Below are positions 10,123-22,957 of a DNA stretch of 64,000 bases, piece after piece. This DNA is from Pythium myriotylum. Taxonomy: Eukaryota > Oomycota > Peronosporomycetes > Pythiales > Pythiaceae. Both the position numbers and the translations under genes were made by a program. Where the stretch lies: assembly GCA_023091665.1 (NCBI GenBank), contig JALJCQ010000014.1:1550001-1614000 (forward strand), in the 5' to 3' direction. Position 1 is the first letter of the stretch. Every line of letters starts with the position of its first letter. A model generated the notes under the pieces. That model saw nothing but the letters and a program-made list of their open reading frames with translations. It was not told where the DNA came from and ran no database searches.

Positions 10123-11240
10123 ACTGAGCTACCCGCGCGTCGAAACCAGACTCCTACGCTCACTCAACAAACCCCGCTTTGACAATACACTTGGACAACT
10201 TTCACATTACACCAACAACAACACAATACACACATCATCGCCTCCACGCGAACAACTAACCAACAAACCGCCACAACCAGATACACACACGCCACCACAC
10301 GCCGCACCGGCGCACACGGATCCCAACAACCCAACACAACGCTCCCCACACTACACCCCCACCGCATGCCATTGCTTTACCCTCTACGCACACATTACCC
10401 AGACCCCAGACCCCAGACCCCAGATCCATCTGACCATCCATCCCTACGTGGTGATACACAGCTCCTTCCGAATGCGTGTGACCCCGCACTGCTGTCAAAC
10501 ACCCGACCCAAATGCCATCCATCCATCCGACGCCGTCCACGACTCGATTGGCCTATACGTCTGCCTACCGATCATGCTTGTCAGCCCGTTATCTCGTCGT
10601 ACTATCATTCTCTCACGCATGATGAGTGCTATCCTCACATCAACGAAACCAAAAGCCAAACTGAACTCGGAACCGCGACCGCGACCGCGACCGCGACCGC
10701 GACCGCGACCGCGACCGAAACCGATACCGAAACCGCGACCGAAACCGAAACGAGCATCCCGCTTGCCTTCCGGTTGATGCCACCCCACACAGGTGGGCTG
10801 ATCCGTCCTTCATCCTTCGCCTCGTGTCGTCTGTGCGAGCTGAGCGAAGGTGTCTATTGTCCACACAGGATCTCGACTCAACTGCGCGTATGTGTTGGCA
10901 CGACAGACTCGAACGACTACACCAACCTGAACGTGGTCGATGGACTCGTAGTTGGGACCCACCCACTCACCCACCCACGCTGGGTCCGCGGTGAGGGGCT
11001 AGAACCAACGAGTGCGAGTGGATTGAAGCCACATGCGTGGGAACAAGTGCGGGGGTTGGTGCCGACTCCTGGTTCACCTTGTCAGCTGAACGCACACGCT
11101 GGTTAGATGGTGACATGCTCATCAAATGGAGCCAACATGCGGGCAGCGGTGGAGTGTGGAAAGAAAGACAAGCAAGCACGACGAAGAGCGAGCATTGTCG
11201 AGGATAGGATGAGGGTGACGGGAAGGAGGTGATAGATAAT

Positions 11241-11340
11241 GTGCTGGTGTGTGTGTTTGTGTTTGATTGTGTGGTGATTAGTTGTGTTGTTTTATTGTTT
11301 TGGTTGTTGTAGTATGCGGTGTGTTTGTGTATGTGAGTGG
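11241..11340 (+). repeat. G/T-rich tract 3' of the tRNA (representative)
   Basis: About 100 bp almost free of C on the + strand, made of TGTG and TTGTT words, ending just before the Pol III terminator. It recurs at the same place in every unit, so it forms the 3' flank of each tRNA transcript. One position varies (gtggtGATTAG against gtggtGGTTAG); the G form is seen at 50.5–54.3 kb and 57.7–59.0 kb. With the A/C-rich tract on the other side of the tRNA it gives a sharp change of strand composition. Confidence 0.8.
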
Positions 11341-11362
11341 AGTCGGGCGTGGATCAAAAAGA

Positions 11363-11434
11363 AGCGCGAGACCGGGTTCGAACCAGTGACCCTTCGAGCT
11401 GCAATCGAAAGCTCTACCACTGAGCTACCCGCGC
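11363..11434 (-). tRNA. tRNA-Cys(GCA) copy 6
   Basis: Intact, first tRNA in the window with its native A/C-rich 5' flank (gtcgaaacc directly upstream). Next tRNA 1,296 bp to the right. Confidence 0.97.
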
Positions 11435-12659
11435 GTCGAAACCAGACTCCTACGCTCACTCAACAAACCCCGCTTTGACAATACACTTGGACAACTTTCA
11501 CATTACACCAACAACAACACAATACACACATCATCGCCTCCACGCGAACAACTAACCAACAAACCGCCACAACCAGATACACACACGCCACCACACGCCG
11601 CACCGGCGCACACGGATCCCAACAACCCAACACAACGCTCCCCACACTACACCCCCACCGCATGCCATTGCTTTACCCTCTACGCACACATTACCCAGAC
11701 CCCAGACCCCAGACCCCAGATCCATCTGACCATCCATCCCTACGTGGTGATACACAGCTCCTTCCGAATGCGTGTGACCCCGCACTGCTGTCAAACACCC
11801 GACCCAAATGCCATCCATCCATCCGACGCCGTCCACGACTCGATTGGCCTATACGTCTGCCTACCGATCATGCTTGTCAGCCCGTTATCTCGTCGTACTA
11901 TCATTCTCTCACGCATGATGAGTGCTATCCTCACATCAACGAAACCAAAAGCCAAACTGAACTCGGAACCGCGACCGCGACCGCGACCGCGACCGCGACC
12001 GCGACCGCGACCGAAACCGATACCGAAACCGCGACCGAAACCGAAACGAGCATCCCGCTTGCCTTCCGGTTGATGCCACCCCACACAGGTGGGCTGATCC
12101 GTCCTTCATCCTTCGCCTCGTGTCGTCTGTGCGAGCTGAGCGAAGGTGTCTATTGTCCACACAGGATCTCGACTCAACTGCGCGTATGTGTTGGCACGAC
12201 AGACTCGAACGACTACACCAACCTGAACGTGGTCGATGGACTCGTAGTTGGGACCCACCCACTCACCCACCCACGCTGGGTCCGCGGTGAGGGGCTAGAA
12301 CCAACGAGTGCGAGTGGATTGAAGCCACATGCGTGGGAACAAGTGCGGGGGTTGGTGCCGACTCCTGGTTCACCTTGTCAGCTGAACGCACACGCTGGTT
12401 AGATGGTGACATGCTCATCAAATGGAGCCAACATGCGGGCAGCGGTGGAGTGTGGAAAGAAAGACAAGCAAGCACGACGAAGAGCGAGCATTGTCGAGGA
12501 TAGGATGAGGGTGACGGGAAGGAGGTGATAGATAATGTGCTGGTGTGTGTGTTTGTGTTTGATTGTGTGGTGATTAGTTGTGTTGTTTTATTGTTTTGGT
12601 TGTTGTAGTATGCGGTGTGTTTGTGTATGTGAGTGGAGTCGGGCGTGGATCAAAAAGAA
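11364..12659. repeat. Reference short repeat unit (1,296 bp)
   Basis: This is a clean example of the short unit. In order: the tRNA body 11364–11434 (minus strand); its native 5' flank, A/C-rich, 11435–11660; a GACCCCA short repeat (three copies) near 11697–11718; a CATC-rich stretch near 11810–11825; a CGACCG hexamer tract 11967–12047; about 450 bp without internal repeats (12050–12500) in which I recognise nothing; and a G/T-rich tract 12537–12636 running into the terminator of the next tRNA. A small hairpin (CCACC/GGTGG) lies just after the hexamer tract. ORFs of 64–246 codons cross the unit in several frames but are not conserved in frame between units. Confidence 0.9.
11458..11660 (+). 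repeat. A/C-rich tract 5' of the tRNA (representative)
   Basis: About 200 bp dominated by CAACA, ACACAC and CCACAC words on the + strand, forming the native upstream flank of the minus-strand tRNA. I see no TATA-like element close to the tRNA start. The word acaactaacc (11548–11557) is the inverse complement of the ggttagttgt found in the G/T tract of some units, so the two tracts form an imperfect inverted repeat around the tRNA. One position (cccaAcacaacg or cccaGcacaacg, here near 11630) varies between units; the G form is near 16.8, 20.6, 21.9, 24.0, 34.6, 35.9 and 37.2 kb. Confidence 0.75.
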
Positions 12660-12730
12660 GCGCGAGACCGGGTTCGAACCAGTGACCCTTCGAGCTGCAA
12701 TCGAAAGCTCTACCACTGAGCTACCCGCGC
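12659..12730 (-). tRNA. tRNA-Cys(GCA) copy 7
   Basis: Intact, native 5' flank. Next tRNA 1,284 bp to the right. Confidence 0.96.
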
Positions 12731-13942
12731 GTCGAAACCAGACTCCTACGCTCACTCAACAAACCCCGCTTTGACAATACACTTGGACAACTTTCACATT
12801 ACACCAACAACAACACAATACACACATCATCGCCTCCACGCGAACAACTAACCAACAAACCGCCACAACCAGATACACACACGCCACCACACGCCGCACC
12901 GGCGCACACGGATCCCAACAACCCAACACAACGCTCCCCACACTACACCCCCACCGCATGCCATTGCTTTACCCTCTACGCACACATTACCCAGACCCCA
13001 GACCCCAGACCCCAGATCCATCTGACCATCCATCCCTACGTGGTGATACACAGCTCCTTCCGAATGCGTGTGACCCCGCACTGCTGTCAAACACCCGACC
13101 CAAATGCCATCCATCCATCCGACGCCGTCCACGACTCGATTGGCCTATACGTCTGCCTACCGATCATGCTTGTCAGCCCGTTATCTCGTCGTACTATCAT
13201 TCTCTCACGCATGATGAGTGCTATCCTCACATCAACGAAACCAAAAGCCAAACTGAACTCGGAACCGCGACCGCGACCGCGACCGCGACCGCGACCGAAA
13301 CCGATACCGAAACCGCGACCGAAACCGAAACGAGCATCCCGCTTGCCTTCCGGTTGATGCCACCCCACACAGGTGGGCTGATCCGTCCTTCATCCTTCGC
13401 CTCGTGTCGTCTGTGCGAGCTGAGCGAAGGTGTCTATTGTCCACACAGGATCTCGACTCAACTGCGCGTATGTGTTGGCACGACAGACTCGAACGACTAC
13501 ACCAACCTGAACGTGGTCGATGGACTCGTAGTTGGGACCCACCCACTCACCCACCCACGCTGGGTCCGCGGTGAGGGGCTAGAACCAACGAGTGCGAGTG
13601 GATTGAAGCCACATGCGTGGGAACAAGTGCGGGGGTTGGTGCCGACTCCTGGTTCACCTTGTCAGCTGAACGCACACGCTGGTTAGATGGTGACATGCTC
13701 ATCAAATGGAGCCAACATGCGGGCAGCGGTGGAGTGTGGAAAGAAAGACAAGCAAGCACGACGAAGAGCGAGCATTGTCGAGGATAGGATGAGGGTGACG
13801 GGAAGGAGGTGATAGATAATGTGCTGGTGTGTGTGTTTGTGTTTGATTGTGTGGTGATTAGTTGTGTTGTTTTATTGTTTTGGTTGTTGTAGTATGCGGT
13901 GTGTTTGTGTATGTGAGTGGAGTCGGGCGTGGATCAAAAAGA

Positions 13943-14014
13943 AGCGCGAGACCGGGTTCGAACCAGTGACCCTTCGAGCTGCAATCGAAAGCTCTACCAC
14001 TGAGCTACCCGCGC
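13943..14014 (-). tRNA. tRNA-Cys(GCA) copy 8
   Basis: Intact, native 5' flank. The unit to its right has only two GACCCCA copies; next tRNA 1,289 bp away. Confidence 0.96.
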
Positions 14015-15231
14015 GTCGAAACCAGACTCCTACGCTCACTCAACAAACCCCGCTTTGACAATACACTTGGACAACTTTCACATTACACCAACAACAACAC
14101 AATACACACATCATCGCCTCCACGCGAACAACTAACCAACAAACCGCCACAACCAGATACACACACGCCACCACACGCCGCACCGGCGCACACGGATCCC
14201 AACAACCCAACACAACGCTCCCCACACTACACCCCCACCGCATGCCATTGCTTTACCCTCTACGCACACATTACCCAGACCCCAGACCCCAGATCCATCT
14301 GACCATCCATCCCTACGTGGTGATACACAGCTCCTTCCGAATGCGTGTGACCCCGCACTGCTGTCAAACACCCGACCCAAATGCCATCCATCCATCCGAC
14401 GCCGTCCACGACTCGATTGGCCTATACGTCTGCCTACCGATCATGCTTGTCAGCCCGTTATCTCGTCGTACTATCATTCTCTCACGCATGATGAGTGCTA
14501 TCCTCACATCAACGAAACCAAAAGCCAAACTGAACTCGGAACCGCGACCGCGACCGCGACCGCGACCGCGACCGCGACCGCGACCGAAACCGATACCGAA
14601 ACCGCGACCGAAACCGAAACGAGCATCCCGCTTGCCTTCCGGTTGATGCCACCCCACACAGGTGGGCTGATCCGTCCTTCATCCTTCGCCTCGTGTCGTC
14701 TGTGCGAGCTGAGCGAAGGTGTCTATTGTCCACACAGGATCTCGACTCAACTGCGCGTATGTGTTGGCACGACAGACTCGAACGACTACACCAACCTGAA
14801 CGTGGTCGATGGACTCGTAGTTGGGACCCACCCACTCACCCACCCACGCTGGGTCCGCGGTGAGGGGCTAGAACCAACGAGTGCGAGTGGATTGAAGCCA
14901 CATGCGTGGGAACAAGTGCGGGGGTTGGTGCCGACTCCTGGTTCACCTTGTCAGCTGAACGCACACGCTGGTTAGATGGTGACATGCTCATCAAATGGAG
15001 CCAACATGCGGGCAGCGGTGGAGTGTGGAAAGAAAGACAAGCAAGCACGACGAAGAGCGAGCATTGTCGAGGATAGGATGAGGGTGACGGGAAGGAGGTG
15101 ATAGATAATGTGCTGGTGTGTGTGTTTGTGTTTGATTGTGTGGTGATTAGTTGTGTTGTTTTATTGTTTTGGTTGTTGTAGTATGCGGTGTGTTTGTGTA
15201 TGTGAGTGGAGTCGGGCGTGGATCAAAAAGA

Positions 15232-15303
15232 AGCGCGAGACCGGGTTCGAACCAGTGACCCTTCGAGCTGCAATCGAAAGCTCTACCACTGAGCTACCCG
15301 CGC
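15232..15303 (-). tRNA. tRNA-Cys(GCA) copy 9
   Basis: Intact, native 5' flank. Next tRNA 1,296 bp to the right. Confidence 0.96.
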
Positions 15304-16527
15304 GTCGAAACCAGACTCCTACGCTCACTCAACAAACCCCGCTTTGACAATACACTTGGACAACTTTCACATTACACCAACAACAACACAATACACACAT
15401 CATCGCCTCCACGCGAACAACTAACCAACAAACCGCCACAACCAGATACACACACGCCACCACACGCCGCACCGGCGCACACGGATCCCAACAACCCAAC
15501 ACAACGCTCCCCACACTACACCCCCACCGCATGCCATTGCTTTACCCTCTACGCACACATTACCCAGACCCCAGACCCCAGACCCCAGATCCATCTGACC
15601 ATCCATCCCTACGTGGTGATACACAGCTCCTTCCGAATGCGTGTGACCCCGCACTGCTGTCAAACACCCGACCCAAATGCCATCCATCCATCCGACGCCG
15701 TCCACGACTCGATTGGCCTATACGTCTGCCTACCGATCATGCTTGTCAGCCCGTTATCTCGTCGTACTATCATTCTCTCACGCATGATGAGTGCTATCCT
15801 CACATCAACGAAACCAAAAGCCAAACTGAACTCGGAACCGCGACCGCGACCGCGACCGCGACCGCGACCGCGACCGCGACCGAAACCGATACCGAAACCG
15901 CGACCGAAACCGAAACGAGCATCCCGCTTGCCTTCCGGTTGATGCCACCCCACACAGGTGGGCTGATCCGTCCTTCATCCTTCGCCTCGTGTCGTCTGTG
16001 CGAGCTGAGCGAAGGTGTCTATTGTCCACACAGGATCTCGACTCAACTGCGCGTATGTGTTGGCACGACAGACTCGAACGACTACACCAACCTGAACGTG
16101 GTCGATGGACTCGTAGTTGGGACCCACCCACTCACCCACCCACGCTGGGTCCGCGGTGAGGGGCTAGAACCAACGAGTGCGAGTGGATTGAAGCCACATG
16201 CGTGGGAACAAGTGCGGGGGTTGGTGCCGACTCCTGGTTCACCTTGTCAGCTGAACGCACACGCTGGTTAGATGGTGACATGCTCATCAAATGGAGCCAA
16301 CATGCGGGCAGCGGTGGAGTGTGGAAAGAAAGACAAGCAAGCACGACGAAGAGCGAGCATTGTCGAGGATAGGATGAGGGTGACGGGAAGGAGGTGATAG
16401 ATAATGTGCTGGTGTGTGTGTTTGTGTTTGATTGTGTGGTGATTAGTTGTGTTGTTTTATTGTTTTGGTTGTTGTAGTATGCGGTGTGTTTGTGTATGTG
16501 AGTGGAGTCGGGCGTGGATCAAAAAGA

Positions 16528-16599
16528 AGCGCGAGACCGGGTTCGAACCAGTGACCCTTCGAGCTGCAATCGAAAGCTCTACCACTGAGCTACCCGCGC
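16528..16599 (-). tRNA. tRNA-Cys(GCA) copy 10
   Basis: Intact, native 5' flank with the cccaGcacaacg variant. Next tRNA 1,284 bp to the right. Confidence 0.96.
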
Positions 16600-17811
16600 G
16601 TCGAAACCAGACTCCTACGCTCACTCAACAAACCCCGCTTTGACAATACACTTGGACAACTTTCACATTACACCAACAACAACACAATACACACATCATC
16701 GCCTCCACGCGAACAACTAACCAACAAACCGCCACAACCAGATACACACACGCCACCACACGCCGCACCGGCGCACACGGATCCCAACAACCCAGCACAA
16801 CGCTCCCCACACTACACCCCCACCGCATGCCATTGCTTTACCCTCTACGCACACATTACCCAGACCCCAGACCCCAGACCCCAGATCCATCTGACCATCC
16901 ATCCCTACGTGGTGATACACAGCTCCTTCCGAATGCGTGTGACCCCGCACTGCTGTCAAACACCCGACCCAAATGCCATCCATCCATCCGACGCCGTCCA
17001 CGACTCGATTGGCCTATACGTCTGCCTACCGATCATGCTTGTCAGCCCGTTATCTCGTCGTACTATCATTCTCTCACGCATGATGAGTGCTATCCTCACA
17101 TCAACGAAACCAAAAGCCAAACTGAACTCGGAACCGCGACCGCGACCGCGACCGCGACCGCGACCGAAACCGATACCGAAACCGCGACCGAAACCGAAAC
17201 GAGCATCCCGCTTGCCTTCCGGTTGATGCCACCCCACACAGGTGGGCTGATCCGTCCTTCATCCTTCGCCTCGTGTCGTCTGTGCGAGCTGAGCGAAGGT
17301 GTCTATTGTCCACACAGGATCTCGACTCAACTGCGCGTATGTGTTGGCACGACAGACTCGAACGACTACACCAACCTGAACGTGGTCGATGGACTCGTAG
17401 TTGGGACCCACCCACTCACCCACCCACGCTGGGTCCGCGGTGAGGGGCTAGAACCAACGAGTGCGAGTGGATTGAAGCCACATGCGTGGGAACAAGTGCG
17501 GGGGTTGGTGCCGACTCCTGGTTCACCTTGTCAGCTGAACGCACACGCTGGTTAGATGGTGACATGCTCATCAAATGGAGCCAACATGCGGGCAGCGGTG
17601 GAGTGTGGAAAGAAAGACAAGCAAGCACGACGAAGAGCGAGCATTGTCGAGGATAGGATGAGGGTGACGGGAAGGAGGTGATAGATAATGTGCTGGTGTG
17701 TGTGTTTGTGTTTGATTGTGTGGTGATTAGTTGTGTTGTTTTATTGTTTTGGTTGTTGTAGTATGCGGTGTGTTTGTGTATGTGAGTGGAGTCGGGCGTG
17801 GATCAAAAAGA

Positions 17812-17883
17812 AGCGCGAGACCGGGTTCGAACCAGTGACCCTTCGAGCTGCAATCGAAAGCTCTACCACTGAGCTACCCGCGC
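17812..17883 (-). tRNA. tRNA-Cys(GCA) copy 11
   Basis: Intact, native 5' flank. The unit to its right has two GACCCCA copies; next tRNA 1,277 bp away. Confidence 0.96.
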
Positions 17884-19088
17884 GTCGAAACCAGACTCCT
17901 ACGCTCACTCAACAAACCCCGCTTTGACAATACACTTGGACAACTTTCACATTACACCAACAACAACACAATACACACATCATCGCCTCCACGCGAACAA
18001 CTAACCAACAAACCGCCACAACCAGATACACACACGCCACCACACGCCGCACCGGCGCACACGGATCCCAACAACCCAACACAACGCTCCCCACACTACA
18101 CCCCCACCGCATGCCATTGCTTTACCCTCTACGCACACATTACCCAGACCCCAGACCCCAGATCCATCTGACCATCCATCCCTACGTGGTGATACACAGC
18201 TCCTTCCGAATGCGTGTGACCCCGCACTGCTGTCAAACACCCGACCCAAATGCCATCCATCCATCCGACGCCGTCCACGACTCGATTGGCCTATACGTCT
18301 GCCTACCGATCATGCTTGTCAGCCCGTTATCTCGTCGTACTATCATTCTCTCACGCATGATGAGTGCTATCCTCACATCAACGAAACCAAAAGCCAAACT
18401 GAACTCGGAACCGCGACCGCGACCGCGACCGCGACCGCGACCGAAACCGATACCGAAACCGCGACCGAAACCGAAACGAGCATCCCGCTTGCCTTCCGGT
18501 TGATGCCACCCCACACAGGTGGGCTGATCCGTCCTTCATCCTTCGCCTCGTGTCGTCTGTGCGAGCTGAGCGAAGGTGTCTATTGTCCACACAGGATCTC
18601 GACTCAACTGCGCGTATGTGTTGGCACGACAGACTCGAACGACTACACCAACCTGAACGTGGTCGATGGACTCGTAGTTGGGACCCACCCACTCACCCAC
18701 CCACGCTGGGTCCGCGGTGAGGGGCTAGAACCAACGAGTGCGAGTGGATTGAAGCCACATGCGTGGGAACAAGTGCGGGGGTTGGTGCCGACTCCTGGTT
18801 CACCTTGTCAGCTGAACGCACACGCTGGTTAGATGGTGACATGCTCATCAAATGGAGCCAACATGCGGGCAGCGGTGGAGTGTGGAAAGAAAGACAAGCA
18901 AGCACGACGAAGAGCGAGCATTGTCGAGGATAGGATGAGGGTGACGGGAAGGAGGTGATAGATAATGTGCTGGTGTGTGTGTTTGTGTTTGATTGTGTGG
19001 TGATTAGTTGTGTTGTTTTATTGTTTTGGTTGTTGTAGTATGCGGTGTGTTTGTGTATGTGAGTGGAGTCGGGCGTGGATCAAAAAGA

Positions 19089-19160
19089 AGCGCGAGACCG
19101 GGTTCGAACCAGTGACCCTTCGAGCTGCAATCGAAAGCTCTACCACTGAGCTACCCGCGC
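19089..19160 (-). tRNA. tRNA-Cys(GCA) copy 12
   Basis: Intact, native 5' flank. The unit to its right carries a private 13-bp deletion near 19370; next tRNA 1,289 bp away. Confidence 0.96.
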
Positions 19161-20377
19161 GTCGAAACCAGACTCCTACGCTCACTCAACAAACCCCGCT
19201 TTGACAATACACTTGGACAACTTTCACATTACACCAACAACAACACAATACACACATCATCGCCTCCACGCGAACAACTAACCAACAAACCGCCACAACC
19301 AGATACACACACGCCACCACACGCCGCACCGGCGCACACGGATCCCAACAACCCAACACAACGCTCCCCACCGCATGCCATTGCTTTACCCTCTACGCAC
19401 ACATTACCCAGACCCCAGACCCCAGACCCCAGATCCATCTGACCATCCATCCCTACGTGGTGATACACAGCTCCTTCCGAATGCGTGTGACCCCGCACTG
19501 CTGTCAAACACCCGACCCAAATGCCATCCATCCATCCGACGCCGTCCACGACTCGATTGGCCTATACGTCTGCCTACCGATCATGCTTGTCAGCCCGTTA
19601 TCTCGTCGTACTATCATTCTCTCACGCATGATGAGTGCTATCCTCACATCAACGAAACCAAAAGCCAAACTGAACTCGGAACCGCGACCGCGACCGCGAC
19701 CGCGACCGCGACCGCGACCGCGACCGCGACCGAAACCGATACCGAAACCGCGACCGAAACCGAAACGAGCATCCCGCTTGCCTTCCGGTTGATGCCACCC
19801 CACACAGGTGGGCTGATCCGTCCTTCATCCTTCGCCTCGTGTCGTCTGTGCGAGCTGAGCGAAGGTGTCTATTGTCCACACAGGATCTCGACTCAACTGC
19901 GCGTATGTGTTGGCACGACAGACTCGAACGACTACACCAACCTGAACGTGGTCGATGGACTCGTAGTTGGGACCCACCCACTCACCCACCCACGCTGGGT
20001 CCGCGGTGAGGGGCTAGAACCAACGAGTGCGAGTGGATTGAAGCCACATGCGTGGGAACAAGTGCGGGGGTTGGTGCCGACTCCTGGTTCACCTTGTCAG
20101 CTGAACGCACACGCTGGTTAGATGGTGACATGCTCATCAAATGGAGCCAACATGCGGGCAGCGGTGGAGTGTGGAAAGAAAGACAAGCAAGCACGACGAA
20201 GAGCGAGCATTGTCGAGGATAGGATGAGGGTGACGGGAAGGAGGTGATAGATAATGTGCTGGTGTGTGTGTTTGTGTTTGATTGTGTGGTGATTAGTTGT
20301 GTTGTTTTATTGTTTTGGTTGTTGTAGTATGCGGTGTGTTTGTGTATGTGAGTGGAGTCGGGCGTGGATCAAAAAGA

Positions 20378-20449
20378 AGCGCGAGACCGGGTTCGAACCA
20401 GTGACCCTTCGAGCTGCAATCGAAAGCTCTACCACTGAGCTACCCGCGC
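20378..20449 (-). tRNA. tRNA-Cys(GCA) copy 13
   Basis: Intact, native 5' flank with the cccaGcacaacg variant. Next tRNA 1,284 bp to the right. Confidence 0.96.
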
Positions 20450-21661
20450 GTCGAAACCAGACTCCTACGCTCACTCAACAAACCCCGCTTTGACAATACA
20501 CTTGGACAACTTTCACATTACACCAACAACAACACAATACACACATCATCGCCTCCACGCGAACAACTAACCAACAAACCGCCACAACCAGATACACACA
20601 CGCCACCACACGCCGCACCGGCGCACACGGATCCCAACAACCCAGCACAACGCTCCCCACACTACACCCCCACCGCATGCCATTGCTTTACCCTCTACGC
20701 ACACATTACCCAGACCCCAGACCCCAGACCCCAGATCCATCTGACCATCCATCCCTACGTGGTGATACACAGCTCCTTCCGAATGCGTGTGACCCCGCAC
20801 TGCTGTCAAACACCCGACCCAAATGCCATCCATCCATCCGACGCCGTCCACGACTCGATTGGCCTATACGTCTGCCTACCGATCATGCTTGTCAGCCCGT
20901 TATCTCGTCGTACTATCATTCTCTCACGCATGATGAGTGCTATCCTCACATCAACGAAACCAAAAGCCAAACTGAACTCGGAACCGCGACCGCGACCGCG
21001 ACCGCGACCGCGACCGAAACCGATACCGAAACCGCGACCGAAACCGAAACGAGCATCCCGCTTGCCTTCCGGTTGATGCCACCCCACACAGGTGGGCTGA
21101 TCCGTCCTTCATCCTTCGCCTCGTGTCGTCTGTGCGAGCTGAGCGAAGGTGTCCATTGTCCACACAGGATCTCGACTCAACTGCGCGTATGTGTTGGCAC
21201 GACAGACTCGAACGACTACACCAACCTGAACGTGGTCGATGGACTCGTAGTTGGGACCCACCCACTCACCCACCCACGCTGGGTCCGCGGTGAGGGGCTA
21301 GAACCAACGAGTGCGAGTGGATTGAAGCCACATGCGTGGGAACAAGTGCGGGGGTTGGTGCCGACTCCTGGTTCACCTTGTCAGCTGAACGCACACGCTG
21401 GTTAGATGGTGACATGCTCATCAAATGGAGCCAACATGCGGGCAGCGGTGGAGTGTGGAAAGAAAGACAAGCAAGCACGACGAAGAGCGAGCATTGTCGA
21501 GGATAGGATGAGGGTGACGGGAAGGAGGTGATAGATAATGTGCTGGTGTGTGTGTTTGTGTTTGATTGTGTGGTGATTAGTTGTGTTGTTTTATTGTTTT
21601 GGTTGTTGTAGTATGCGGTGTGTTTGTGTATGTGAGTGGAGTCGGGCGTGGATCAAAAAGA

Positions 21662-21733
21662 AGCGCGAGACCGGGTTCGAACCAGTGACCCTTCGAGCTG
21701 CAATCGAAAGCTCTACCACTGAGCTACCCGCGC
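21662..21733 (-). tRNA. tRNA-Cys(GCA) copy 14
   Basis: Intact, native 5' flank with the cccaGcacaacg variant. Next tRNA (truncated) 1,296 bp to the right. Confidence 0.96.
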
Positions 21734-22957
21734 GTCGAAACCAGACTCCTACGCTCACTCAACAAACCCCGCTTTGACAATACACTTGGACAACTTTCAC
21801 ATTACACCAACAACAACACAATACACACATCATCGCCTCCACGCGAACAACTAACCAACAAACCGCCACAACCAGATACACACACGCCACCACACGCCGC
21901 ACCGGCGCACACGGATCCCAACAACCCAGCACAACGCTCCCCACACTACACCCCCACCGCATGCCATTGCTTTACCCTCTACGCACACATTACCCAGACC
22001 CCAGACCCCAGACCCCAGATCCATCTGACCATCCATCCCTACGTGGTGATACACAGCTCCTTCCGAATGCGTGTGACCCCGCACTGCTGTCAAACACCCG
22101 ACCCAAATGCCATCCATCCATCCGACGCCGTCCACGACTCGATTGGCCTATACGTCTGCCTACCGATCATGCTTGTCAGCCCGTTATCTCGTCGTACTAT
22201 CATTCTCTCACGCATGATGAGTGCTATCCTCACATCAACGAAACCAAAAGCCAAACTGAACTCGGAACCGCGACCGCGACCGCGACCGCGACCGCGACCG
22301 CGACCGCGACCGAAACCGATACCGAAACCGCGACCGAAACCGAAACGAGCATCCCGCTTGCCTTCCGGTTGATGCCACCCCACACAGGTGGGCTGATCCG
22401 TCCTTCATCCTTCGCCTCGTGTCGTCTGTGCGAGCTGAGCGAAGGTGTCTATTGTCCACACAGGATCTCGACTCAACTGCGCGTATGTGTTGGCACGACA
22501 GACTCGAACGACTACACCAACCTGAACGTGGTCGATGGACTCGTAGTTGGGACCCACCCACTCACCCACCCACGCTGGGTCCGCGGTGAGGGGCTAGAAC
22601 CAACGAGTGCGAGTGGATTGAAGCCACATGCGTGGGAACAAGTGCGGGGGTTGGTGCCGACTCCTGGTTCACCTTGTCAGCTGAACGCACACGCTGGTTA
22701 GATGGTGACATGCTCATCAAATGGAGCCAACATGCGGGCAGCGGTGGAGTGTGGAAAGAAAGACAAGCAAGCACGACGAAGAGCGAGCATTGTCGAGGAT
22801 AGGATGAGGGTGACGGGAAGGAGGTGATAGATAATGTGCTGGTGTGTGTGTTTGTGTTTGATTGTGTGGTGATTAGTTGTGTTGTTTTATTGTTTTGGTT
22901 GTTGTAGTATGCGGTGTGTTTGTGTATGTGAGTGGAGTCGGGCGTGGATCAAAAAGA

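Larger units (their letters stand above)
1853..10138. repeat. Dimeric higher-order repeat (about 4.1 kb period)
   Basis: Successive long units alternate between two types. Type H (central regions from about 2.1 and 6.2 kb) has ggtgtCcattg and hexamer n=5. Type R (from about 4.2 and 8.3 kb) has cacccctaccgc and n=4. The H–R pair recurs once more at 24.0–28.1 kb. The repeat period is 4,120 bp, or 4,135 bp where the 15-bp duplication is included. Confidence 0.75.

Noticed and set aside
12050..12500. 5S rRNA, snRNA or another Pol III gene in the non-repetitive part of the unit
   Set aside because: No recognisable 5S, U6 or 7SL motifs. A ggttcacc word resembles a B box, but there is no paired A box and no T-run at a fitting distance.
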